Made by a program: the position numbers and the translations under genes
Source: a bacterium
Lineage (GTDB): Bacteria; Patescibacteria; Microgenomatia; Levybacterales; GWA1-39-11
Reading direction: 5' to 3'
Assembly (NCBI GenBank): GCA_021825285.1
Contig: JAKAHW010000075.1
Coordinates: 1 to 5,371 of the forward strand
Length of the DNA stretch: 5,371 nucleotides
Notes under the pieces: generated by a model
Told to the model about the DNA's origin: nothing
The model's input: the letters and a program-made list of their open reading frames with translations, nothing else
Databases searched by the model: none
In this document: piece after piece, positions 1 through 5,306 of the stretch
Layout: the number at the start of each line of letters is the position of its first letter
How positions within the stretch are numbered: position 1 is the first letter of the stretch

Positions 1-785
1 AGTTAAAAGCTGTGGTTACGGGAAAACCCATAGAAGACGGAGGATCGGAAGGAAGAACTGAAGCAACCGGACTCGGAGGAGTATATACGCTTTTAAAAAT
101 TTTAAAATTGATGGGGAAAAATCCAAAAGACATGACTGTCGCAATACAAGGATTTGGAAATGTTGGAAGTTTTATAGCAAAATTTTTAGAAAGAGAAGGG
201 TTTAGAATCGTGGCCCTTTCGGATTCCAAAGGCGGTTTGTATATAGAAAAGGGAATAGGAAGTATCTCTGAGATCGAAAAATGCAAGGAAGAAAAAGGAT
301 TTTTAGCAGGTTGTTACTGTGTCGGTTCTGTTTGCGACCTTTCAAACAAAGGTTTGTTAGGCGGAAAAGAGGTTTCTACGGACGAGTTGCTCGAGCTTCC
401 GGTCGATATTCTTGTTCCGGCTGCGCTTGAAGATGTTATAACAGGTGACAATGCGGACAAAGTAAAGGCAAAAATTATTCTTGAAATGGCAAATGGCCCG
501 ACAACAAGTGAGGCAGATGAAATCTTAAACAAAAAGGGGACAATAATAATACCCGACATATTGGCAAATTCAGGAGGAGTTGCAACAAGTTATTTTGAAT
601 GGTATCAGAATTTGCATAATGAGCATTGGGTAAAAGAAGCAGTGTTTCAGAAATTAAAGAATAAAATGGAAGAAGCCGCGGAAAGCGTTTACGAGGAGGC
701 TTTTGAAAAAAAGATAACCCTTCGTGAAGCAGCATTTGTTTTGGCATTAAATCGAATTCAGAAAGAATGGAATAAATCTTCTTGA
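1..785 (+). CDS. gdhA: Glutamate dehydrogenase, C-terminal part (5' end cut by window)
   Basis: This is the C-terminal part of a hexameric-type Glu/Leu/Phe/Val dehydrogenase, a cytosolic enzyme that interconverts glutamate and 2-oxoglutarate plus ammonia using NAD(P). The reading frame is open to the left edge (codons for L-K-A precede the GTG at 12), so that GTG is not the start. Numbering from the Val at 12 as residue 1, I see VTGKP at 2-6 and GGSEGR at 10-15, the dinucleotide motif GFGNVG at 47-52 with SDSKGG at 70-75 closing the second strand, LVPAALE at 134-140, ANSGGV at 185-190, and the C-terminal helix LREAAFVLALNRI. Family members are about 410-430 residues, so roughly 155 N-terminal residues carrying the catalytic lysines lie outside. 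Cofactor preference cannot be decided: an Asp (71) ends the second strand, but both NAD and NADP enzymes can show this. Cysteines cluster at 91, 101, 103 and 108. It probably shares a transcript with the small gene 16 nt downstream. Confidence 0.95.
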   Translation, partial: LKAVVTGKPIEDGGSEGRTEATGLGGVYTLLKILKLMGKNPKDMTVAIQGFGNVGSFIAKFLEREGFRIVALSDSKGGLYIEKGIGSISEIEKCKEEKGFLAGCYCVGSVCDLSNKGLLGGKEVSTDELLELPVDILVPAALEDVITGDNADKVKAKIILEMANGPTTSEADEILNKKGTIIIPDILANSGGVATSYFEWYQNLHNEHWVKEAVFQKLKNKMEEAAESVYEEAFEKKITLREAAFVLALNRIQKEWNKSS

Positions 786-786
786 G

Positions 787-797
787 AGGAGGTGATT
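787..797 (+). promoter_or_regulatory. Strong Shine-Dalgarno for the 56-residue membrane protein
   Basis: AGGAGGTGAT (787-796) is a ten-base match to the complement of the usual 16S rRNA tail. It lies just after the gdhA stop codon, and AGGAGG ends 9 nt before the ATG at 802. It is the strongest ribosome-binding site in the window. It supports translation of the otherwise easily missed small gene and fixes its start. Confidence 0.88.
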
Positions 798-801
798 AAT
801 A

Positions 802-972
802 ATGAATGCAAAAACAAAAGCTTGTTTTACTCCGCATGTTATGATGCACAGCCTTTTCGGACTTGGTCTGGGCCTTGTTTTAGTTAGTCTTTTTCCTTCA
901 CTTGGTGTTATGTGGCTTGGATTGGTTCTAATGGTTGTAGCGGTTGCACTTGATGCAATGCGAAAAGCATAA
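802..972 (+). CDS. Small two-helix membrane protein (56 aa), function unknown
   Basis: A 56-codon gene with an ATG start and TAA stop, placed 16 nt after gdhA behind an excellent Shine-Dalgarno. I do not recognise a named family. The product has a short polar, lysine-containing N-terminus (MNAKTKACF), a first hydrophobic helix at about residues 13-31 (HSLFGLGLGLVLVSL), a short turn with Pro-Ser (32-33), a second hydrophobic helix at about 35-52 (VMWLGLVLMVVAVAL), and a basic end, DAMRKA. This predicts a helical hairpin in the inner membrane with the basic C-terminus on the cytoplasmic side. There is one Cys (8), and His 12 and 16 flank helix 1. The position suggests co-expression with glutamate dehydrogenase, but nothing shows a shared function. 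Evidence for a real gene is the ribosome-binding site plus an uninterrupted amphipathic/hydrophobic composition; conservation was not tested. Confidence 0.8.
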   Translation: MNAKTKACFTPHVMMHSLFGLGLGLVLVSLFPSLGVMWLGLVLMVVAVALDAMRKA

Positions 973-1011
973 GGTAATGAGTATGACACCAAGGATTTGA
1001 GAATGGGTATT

Positions 1012-1020
1012 TGCTATACT
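1012..1020 (+). promoter_or_regulatory. Extended -10 promoter, predicted leaderless start of the CDF gene
   Basis: TGCTATACT carries the TG of an extended -10 (1012-1013) and the hexamer TATACT (1015-1020, five of six matches to TATAAT). Transcription would begin about 7 nt downstream, at or next to the GTG at 1028. There is no well-placed -35 (TTGAGA at 997-1002 is only 12 nt away), which an extended -10 can tolerate. This is inferred from sequence only. Confidence 0.5.
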
Positions 1021-1027
1021 TATTGTT

Positions 1028-1951
1028 GTGGAAAACGTCAATGAACAGAAAGTAACTGCTAAAAAAGTAATTCTAACCTCTTTCTTGGTTGATGTTTCCG
1101 ATATCCTCTTAAGTTTGGTGGTTGCCATTCTTTCAGGAAGCGTCATTATGTTGACACAAGTCCTAGAGGGACTTTCCGATTTTGCATCTTCAGGATTGCT
1201 TCTTTGGGGGTTGAAGAAATCCGACCAAAAAGCTGATAAAAAACACCCCTTCGGATACGGAAGAGAAATTTATTTTTGGGCTTTGATTTCTGCCTTGATT
1301 ATGTTTGGTATTACGGCGACTTTGTCCGTTTATTTTGGATGGCAGAGATTTGTGAGTCCATACCAAATCCACGATCTGCATTTTACATTTGCAGTTTTAA
1401 TATTTACATTAGGAACCAACGCTTATGCTTTTTGGCTTTCCTTAAAACGTTTACTAAGGAAAAGAAGAGTTAAAGACATAATAAGCATCTTTTACAGATC
1501 TTCTTTAGTTGAAACAAAGGCGACTTTCATCCTGGATTTAATGGGTAGTGCTGCTTCGTTTTTGGGAATAGTCGCTTTGGCAATTTATGCTTTGACAGGA
1601 GATTTCAGATATGATGGTTTGGGAGCAATTGTGATTGGAATAGTGTTGGCAATTTTTTCTTATTTTCTAATTTTAGGGATAAGGGATTTACTAATAGGAA
1701 GAAGTGCTTCTCCTGAAATTGAGCTACAGATTCGACAGGCTGCATTAAAAATTCCGGAAGTGAAGCATGTTTTGGGTATTAAAACTTTACATATAGGCCC
1801 TGGAAAACTTCTTGTAAATTTAGATGTTCATCTTGAGAGCGAGTTAAAAACGCGCGAAATCGAGCGGTTAATTGATGATATAAAAGAAGTAATTCATAGC
1901 GAAGTACCTTCTGTAAAACATATTCAGGTAGAGCTCGAGACTCCCAGATGA
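1028..1951 (+). CDS. Cation diffusion facilitator (CDF) transporter, ZnT9-like branch
   Basis: An inner-membrane CDF family antiporter (307 aa, the usual family length) expected to export divalent cations such as Zn, Mn, Fe or Co in exchange for protons. Six hydrophobic segments are visible at about residues 14-36, 38-61, 82-104, 117-139, 164-188 and 196-218, then a cytoplasmic domain of about 85 residues ending in the HIGP...LVNLDVHLE...EIERLIDDIKEVIH pattern typical of the CDF C-terminal fold. HPFGYGRE (73-80) followed by YFWAL after helix 2 resembles the SLC30A9/ZnT9 branch. The metal site departs from the usual H/D-x3-D pairs: helix 2 has E47 and D51, helix 5 has T166 and D170. GTG 1028 is the only usual start after the in-frame TGA at 998. 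It has no Shine-Dalgarno but does have a -10 box ending 7 nt upstream. The substrate cannot be assigned from sequence. Confidence 0.92.
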   Translation: MENVNEQKVTAKKVILTSFLVDVSDILLSLVVAILSGSVIMLTQVLEGLSDFASSGLLLWGLKKSDQKADKKHPFGYGREIYFWALISALIMFGITATLSVYFGWQRFVSPYQIHDLHFTFAVLIFTLGTNAYAFWLSLKRLLRKRRVKDIISIFYRSSLVETKATFILDLMGSAASFLGIVALAIYALTGDFRYDGLGAIVIGIVLAIFSYFLILGIRDLLIGRSASPEIELQIRQAALKIPEVKHVLGIKTLHIGPGKLLVNLDVHLESELKTREIERLIDDIKEVIHSEVPSVKHIQVELETPR

Positions 1952-1982
1952 TTAGGTTTCCTGTTTGTGCATTTTATAAAGT

Positions 1983-2369
1983 TCAAGATTTAGATTTTAA
2001 AGGTTTTGCTTGTTTTGTTACTGCTTGAAAAGTTTCATAGTCACCAGGCAAAGCTCTTCTTTCCCCAAGCGAAAAACTTATTCCGGAAGCGGCACTTACC
2101 TCAAAAGTCATTTCGCTTTTTAGCCTACCGTCCCATAAAGTAAATGTATAATTTTGTCCCGAGCCCGGGTCACGGATACCTTTAGTCCTAGCCATTACCT
2201 GTCTTATTTTTTGTCCGTTTTTTAAACTTACTATTTTTAAATATGCTTCATCTTGGAACTTAACCCCTAAATGATTTGGAATATTTCTTTTCATCCAGTC
2301 TATTATTAAAGAGGAGTCAAACCCTAGGGTTAATAATGAAGACACTTCTTGTCTTTCGCTTTCTAACAT
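1983..2369 (-). CDS. Unrecognised protein, about 128 aa
   Basis: I do not recognise a family. Reading from the ATG at 2369, the product is about 128 residues. It is soluble in character, with a helical start (MLESERQEV), then IIDWMKRNIPNHLG, a predicted beta-rich middle (YLKIVSLKNG, YTFTLWDGRL, MTFEVSAASG), and a lysine-rich polar tail ending KPLKSKS. No membrane segment or signal peptide is convincing in this form. Longer starts exist in frame: ATG at 2393 (136 aa) and TTG at 2444 (153 aa), which would add a hydrophobic stretch. I prefer 2369 because the longer forms run through the Nramp gene's TTGACA promoter, neither has a Shine-Dalgarno, and a TATAAT lies 10 nt before 2369. It converges on the CDF gene, leaving 31 nt between the stop codons with no terminator hairpin that I can see. 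The start is uncertain. Confidence 0.6.
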   Translation of the reverse strand: MLESERQEVSSLLTLGFDSSLIIDWMKRNIPNHLGVKFQDEAYLKIVSLKNGQKIRQVMARTKGIRDPGSGQNYTFTLWDGRLKSEMTFEVSAASGISFSLGERRALPGDYETFQAVTKQAKPLKSKS

Positions 2370-2379
2370 TAGACCTATA

Positions 2380-2385
2380 ATTATA
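2380..2385 (-). promoter_or_regulatory. -10 box for the unrecognised minus-strand gene
   Basis: A perfect TATAAT reads on the minus strand from 2385 to 2380, inside the palindrome TATAATTATA (2376-2385). It ends 10 nt before the ATG at 2369, so the transcript would have a leader of only a few bases. The best -35 candidate is weak (TTTATT). The palindrome also gives a TATAAT on the plus strand. Confidence 0.4.
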
Positions 2386-2425
2386 CAATTCATTTTTTGA
2401 AAAATAAACCAATTTAAAAAGGGGA

Positions 2426-2455
2426 TTGACAACAGTAGAAGCAAAAGATTTAAAT
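2426..2455 (+). promoter_or_regulatory. Sigma-70-type promoter for the Nramp-tspO operon
   Basis: TTGACA (2426-2431) is a perfect -35. It is followed after 17-18 nt by TTTAAAT (2449-2455), which gives four of six matches to TATAAT in either register. Transcription would start near 2461, giving a leader of about 54 nt before the Nramp ATG. A second -10-like sequence, TATAGT (2468-2473), could instead start transcription near 2480, just at the base of the hairpin. Confidence 0.55.
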
Positions 2456-2474
2456 GAAAAGAAGGAGTATAGTT

Positions 2475-2522
2475 TTGGAAAACCTCCTGGATTTAGTCCA
2501 GGGGTTTAGCTTTTATGGATAA
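2475..2522 (+). CDS. Possible 15-codon leader peptide overlapping the Nramp start
   Basis: AAGGAG (2462-2467) is a good Shine-Dalgarno but is 47 nt from the Nramp ATG, too far to serve it. It sits 7 nt before a TTG that opens a 15-codon frame (peptide MENLLDLVQGFSFYG), which crosses the hairpin at 2480-2507 and stops at TAA 2520-2522, just past the Nramp ATG (2515). A ribosome reading it would melt the hairpin and terminate on top of the next start, the layout expected for translational coupling. The peptide has no run of one amino acid, so classical attenuation is not indicated. A chance frame of this length is common, and only the ribosome-binding site and geometry support it. Confidence 0.35.
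   Translation: MENLLDLVQGFSFYG
2480..2507 (+). other. RNA/DNA hairpin in the Nramp leader
   Basis: The arms AACCTCCTGGA (2481-2491) and TCCAGGGGTT (2497-2506) pair over 10 bp with one bulged T, extended by an A-T pair (2480/2507), around the 5-nt loop TTTAG. The 3' arm contains AGGGG (2500-2504), the only Shine-Dalgarno-like sequence near the Nramp ATG, so folding would hide it. No U-run follows, so it is not an intrinsic terminator. The CTGGATTTAGTCCAG core also recalls the terminal palindromes of IS200/IS605 elements. Confidence 0.7.
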
Positions 2523-3879
2523 AACTTTTGAAAAAATTGCTGAGGCGCCCGCGGTAGCACTCGAAATGGGAATAGAGGCTTCCCGGAACGCTTTTGAAAA
2601 TATAAAAACTCATGAGCATCTTGGAAAACCATTAAAATACTGGGATGATTTGGGACCCGGAATTACAACAGGAGCTTCAGATGATGACCCTTCAGGCATC
2701 GCTACATATTCCCAAGCAGGAGCTCAGTACGGATTTCAACTTCTTTGGCTCGCAGGCTTCACCTTTCCTTTGATGGCAGTTGTGCAGGAAATGTGCGCAA
2801 GGTTGGGATTGGTTACCGGACGCGGATTGGCTGCCAATATTAGGCGTCACTACCCAAGATGGGTTTTATATGCTTGCACTTTCCTTTTGTTTGTCGCAAA
2901 TACCCTTAATATTGGAGCAGATCTGGGTGCCATGGCAAAAGCAACTCAACTTTTGGCTCCTCAATGGAGTTTTCTTTGGCTTATTATTGGCTTTACTGTT
3001 TTAAGTCTTGGCCTCCAAATTTTTATTCCCTATGGAAGATACGCAAAATACCTTAAGTATTTGGCATTAATTTTACTTGCCTATGTTTTTTCTGCGTTTA
3101 TGACAAAGCTTGATTTTAACAAACTCCTTACATCAGCAGTAATTCCTTCCCTTACTTTTAGCAAAGATCAGATAATTCTTGTCTGCGGAATTCTCGGGAC
3201 AACAATTTCCCCTTATTTATTTTTCTGGCAAACTTCGCAAGAAGTAGAGGAAGAAATACAAAAAGGAAAAGTTACAATACAATTGCGCCAAGGAACAACT
3301 GAGGAAGAGGTAAGGAAAATGAGAAAAGATGTGTGGTCAGGAATGTTCTTGTCAAACGTTGTAATGTTTTTCATTATTGCCGCATGTGCCGCCACTTTGT
3401 TTGCTGCCGGCATCACTAATATAGCAACAGCCGAAGATGCGGCAAAGGCATTGAGGCCATTAGCGGGAGAGCAGGCATATTTACTTTTTGCTATTGGGGT
3501 AATTGGGGCAGGGCTTCTTGCCGTCCCTGTTCTAGCAGGGTCTGCCTCATATGCTATTTCTGAAAGCTTCGGTTGGAAGTTTGGTTTGCATAAACTTCTA
3601 AAAGAGGCTTATTCCTTTTATGGAGTCATCATGTTTTCCATGGTAATTGGGCTTCTTATCAATTTTATAGGATTTGATCCAATTAAAGCGCTTATTTATT
3701 CGGCAGTCGCAAACGGTTTGGTAGCTCCGGTGATGCTTGTTTTGATAGTTCTTATGAGCAGCAATAAAAAAATAATGGGAGAAAGAACGAATCATCCAGT
3801 TATTACTTTTTTTGGTTGGTTAATAACGGGAATTATGGTTGTGGCCGGAGCAGCAACACTTTTCTCATTCTTTATCTAA
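2515..3879 (+). CDS. Nramp-superfamily divalent-metal transporter with non-canonical site
   Basis: A polytopic inner-membrane protein (454 aa, about 11 hydrophobic segments) of the Nramp/SLC11 superfamily, whose classic members import Mn or Fe with protons. A hydrophilic N-terminus of about 45 residues precedes helix 1. Helix 1 has GPGITTGASDDDPSG (47-61), so D58-P-S-G replaces the canonical DPGN. Helix 6 has TTISPY (229-234), so Ser 232 replaces the metal-ligating Met of the A-x-x-M-P-H motif, Thr 229 its Ala, and Tyr 234 its His. QEMCARLGLVTGRGLA (91-106) and a charged loop (EVEEEIQKGK to RKMRKDV, 243-273) fit a subfamily usually annotated as Nramp divalent-metal transporter. Losing the thioether ligand makes Mn/Fe selectivity doubtful, so I give no mntH symbol. 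ATG 2515 is the only usual start after the in-frame TAG at 2494. It is the first gene of an operon with tspO. Confidence 0.9.
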   Translation: MDKTFEKIAEAPAVALEMGIEASRNAFENIKTHEHLGKPLKYWDDLGPGITTGASDDDPSGIATYSQAGAQYGFQLLWLAGFTFPLMAVVQEMCARLGLVTGRGLAANIRRHYPRWVLYACTFLLFVANTLNIGADLGAMAKATQLLAPQWSFLWLIIGFTVLSLGLQIFIPYGRYAKYLKYLALILLAYVFSAFMTKLDFNKLLTSAVIPSLTFSKDQIILVCGILGTTISPYLFFWQTSQEVEEEIQKGKVTIQLRQGTTEEEVRKMRKDVWSGMFLSNVVMFFIIAACAATLFAAGITNIATAEDAAKALRPLAGEQAYLLFAIGVIGAGLLAVPVLAGSASYAISESFGWKFGLHKLLKEAYSFYGVIMFSMVIGLLINFIGFDPIKALIYSAVANGLVAPVMLVLIVLMSSNKKIMGERTNHPVITFFGWLITGIMVVAGAATLFSFFI

Positions 3880-3880
3880 T

Positions 3881-4342
3881 ATGCCAAAAATTGTAAAATT
3901 ATTACTTTCAATTATATTGTGCTTGGGAATAGGTTTTGGTAGCTCTTTTTTTACGATTTCTTCAATTCAAGGATGGTATTCTACGATAGTAAAACCAGGT
4001 TTTTTACCTCCAAATTGGGTTTTCGGTCCGGTCTGGACAATTCTATATATCTTGATGGGAGTCTCTTTGTTTTTAGTTTGGATAAGTAAAAAAAGTAAGA
4101 AAAATTACAATTATTTTTTCATACAGTTAGGGTTAAATTTTTTCTGGAGTTTTATTTTTTTCGGCCTTCACCTGCCGCTTCTTGCATTTATTGAAATAAT
4201 ATTTTTATGGATTTCAATTCTGTTGACAATTTTAACTTTCCAAAAAGTTTCAAAATCGGCAGCCTTCCTTTTGTATCCCTATATTTTATGGGTTTCGTTT
4301 GCCTCAATCCTCAATATTTCTGTAGCAATTCTAAATCCTTAA
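3881..4342 (+). CDS. tspO: TspO/MBR family tryptophan-rich sensory protein
   Basis: A TspO/MBR family membrane protein (153 aa, typical length) with five hydrophobic helices at about residues 5-26, 45-67, 77-96, 99-119 and 127-148. Family hallmarks are present in order: GWY (31-33), KPGFLPPNW (38-46), GPVWTILY (49-56), LNFFWS (85-90), and PYILWVSFASILN (133-145). Bacterial TspO proteins bind porphyrins and related ligands and affect tetrapyrrole and stress responses; the ligand here is unknown. I chose ATG 3881, one base after the Nramp stop, because the upstream ATG at 3839 lies inside the Nramp gene and would add residues not typical of the family. There is no Shine-Dalgarno, so translation probably depends on coupling to the Nramp gene. 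It ends against the convergent reductase gene, the two stops overlapping in TTAA (4339-4342). Confidence 0.94.
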   Translation: MPKIVKLLLSIILCLGIGFGSSFFTISSIQGWYSTIVKPGFLPPNWVFGPVWTILYILMGVSLFLVWISKKSKKNYNYFFIQLGLNFFWSFIFFGLHLPLLAFIEIIFLWISILLTILTFQKVSKSAAFLLYPYILWVSFASILNISVAILNP

Positions 4343-5046
4343 TAGGGGAATTCTTCAAAGCGGATATTGTCTTCATTTATGCCTGAATTTATCAGAGTTT
4401 CATTGAGTCCTGAAACCATATTTCCAGGTCCTGAAAGATAAAAAATCGATAGCTCCAAATTTTGAACATATTTTTCAAGCATTTCTTTTGTTATCCTTTC
4501 TTTTTCACCTTCCCAGGTTGGGTCTTGAGTCATTATGGCGATAAGTTTGAAATTTGGATTTTCTTTTTCAATTTGCCCAAACTCCTCTAAAAATGCGGCA
4601 TCGGTGGGCGTGTGGTTTGAGTAAAAAAGAAAAACCTGGTGTTCCAGTTTTTTCTTGTTCCATTCCTTAATTATGCTTCTGGCCGGAGTTATTCCGATTC
4701 CGCCTGTTAAAAAAACTGCAGGACGAGTAGTGTCTTTGTGTAAAACGAAAGAACCGTAAGGGCCGTCCAGCTTTATTTCATCACCCGGCATCATATTTTT
4801 CAGGTTTCTTTTAAAAGCGGTGTTACGCATTCGTGAAGCAATCATTAAGTCTTGTTCAAACGGCGCAGAAGCAATTGAAAAGGGGCGGTTGGTTCCTTCG
4901 TCATCTGTCTCTTTTGGGCTTATCTGATTAAATTCACCAAATTGCCCAGCGCGAAATTCAAACCCTTCAGGTTTTTCAAAATGGAAGGCCATTGTTTGGT
5001 CTGCCACAACTTCTTTCTTTTTTAACCGAATATTATAAATAGCCAT
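4339..5046 (-). CDS. FAD-dependent ferredoxin/flavodoxin-NAD(P)H reductase-like protein
   Basis: A stand-alone FNR-superfamily flavoprotein (235 aa) that would pass electrons between NAD(P)H and a separate acceptor through FAD. The FAD-binding barrel carries RPFSIAS (54-60), the RxYS-type motif with Phe for Tyr, and GPYGSF (95-100). The NAD(P) domain carries LTGGIGITPARSI (113-125), YSN (142-144) and SGPGNMV (205-211), and the chain ends in EEFPY, the C-terminal aromatic expected to stack on the flavin. There is no cysteine cluster for a 2Fe-2S domain, no heme domain and no membrane segment, so the acceptor must be another protein or a small molecule. Start ATG 5046 has no Shine-Dalgarno but has TAAAAT 6 nt upstream. 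It lies 29 nt after the DUF167 stop, so it may also be read through from there. It converges on tspO. Confidence 0.92.
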   Translation of the reverse strand: MAIYNIRLKKKEVVADQTMAFHFEKPEGFEFRAGQFGEFNQISPKETDDEGTNRPFSIASAPFEQDLMIASRMRNTAFKRNLKNMMPGDEIKLDGPYGSFVLHKDTTRPAVFLTGGIGITPARSIIKEWNKKKLEHQVFLFYSNHTPTDAAFLEEFGQIEKENPNFKLIAIMTQDPTWEGEKERITKEMLEKYVQNLELSIFYLSGPGNMVSGLNETLINSGINEDNIRFEEFPY

Positions 5047-5052
5047 ACGGTT

Positions 5053-5058
5053 ATTTTA
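5053..5058 (-). promoter_or_regulatory. -10-like box, possible leaderless start of the reductase
   Basis: TAAAAT on the minus strand (5058 to 5053, five of six matches to TATAAT) ends 6 nt before the reductase ATG, which puts the expected transcription start on the ATG itself. TTGACT (5064-5059) is directly adjacent, too close to act as its -35. I find no good -35 at 17 nt, so this is a weak call resting on the similar spacing at other genes here. Confidence 0.35.
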
Positions 5059-5075
5059 AGTCAAGCATATTAGAA

Positions 5076-5300
5076 TTAGGTAAGAAAAATTTCAAACAGT
5101 TTGTATTTTGATTTTTGTCCGGAGAGGAAGCTTATCTGGCTTTTTTTCACCTTAAAGTGTTTTGTCAGTATTTCAATTACCGCAATATTCGCCCGGTTTT
5201 CAAGTGCCGGTTCACTGACGTAAACATGTAAATTTCCCAGTAAATCCTCTTCAACTCTCGGTTTTTTGCTATTTACATGCGCAATTACAGATATCCTCAC
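5076..5300 (-). CDS. DUF167 / YggU family protein
   Basis: A small DUF167 (YggU-like) protein of 74 residues with no established biochemical role. From GTG 5300 it reads MRISVIAHVNSKK, then LHVYVSEPALENRAN (24-38), VIEILTKHFKVKKSQISFLSG (41-61) and K-x-K-L-F-E-I near the end. This matches the family pattern of a first strand ending in N/G-S-K-K, a central P-x4-AN loop, a helix, and KSQ...I.SG. An ATG six codons upstream (5318) is possible, but I prefer the GTG. The family normally begins about eight residues before the SKK, the GTG form fits that, and a perfect TATAAT ends exactly 6 nt before it and would lie inside the longer reading. It is the first visible gene of a minus-strand unit with the reductase 29 nt downstream. 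Confidence 0.88.
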   Translation of the reverse strand: MRISVIAHVNSKKPRVEEDLLGNLHVYVSEPALENRANIAVIEILTKHFKVKKSQISFLSGQKSKYKLFEIFLT

Positions 5301-5306
5301 AAATCT

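Noticed and set aside
314..747. Two minus-strand frames of 81-90 codons across gdhA
   Set aside because: They are antisense to a clearly conserved enzyme and have Ser/Leu-rich, low-complexity translations without family features.
977..1000. Seven-codon frame MSMTPRI between the small membrane gene and the CDF gene
   Set aside because: Too short, with no ribosome-binding site of its own and no recognisable feature.
3839..3880. In-frame ATG extending TspO by 14 residues (MWPEQQHF...)
   Set aside because: It lies inside the Nramp coding region and the added residues are polar and unlike TspO N-termini. ATG 3881, directly after the Nramp stop, gives the normal length.
4629..4656. Hairpin with flanking A and T runs inside the reductase gene as an intrinsic terminator
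   Set aside because: Only four GC-containing base pairs and a bulged C. The A/T runs encode Lys and Phe codons of the reductase, so it is too weak to annotate as a terminator and is mentioned only as a possibility.
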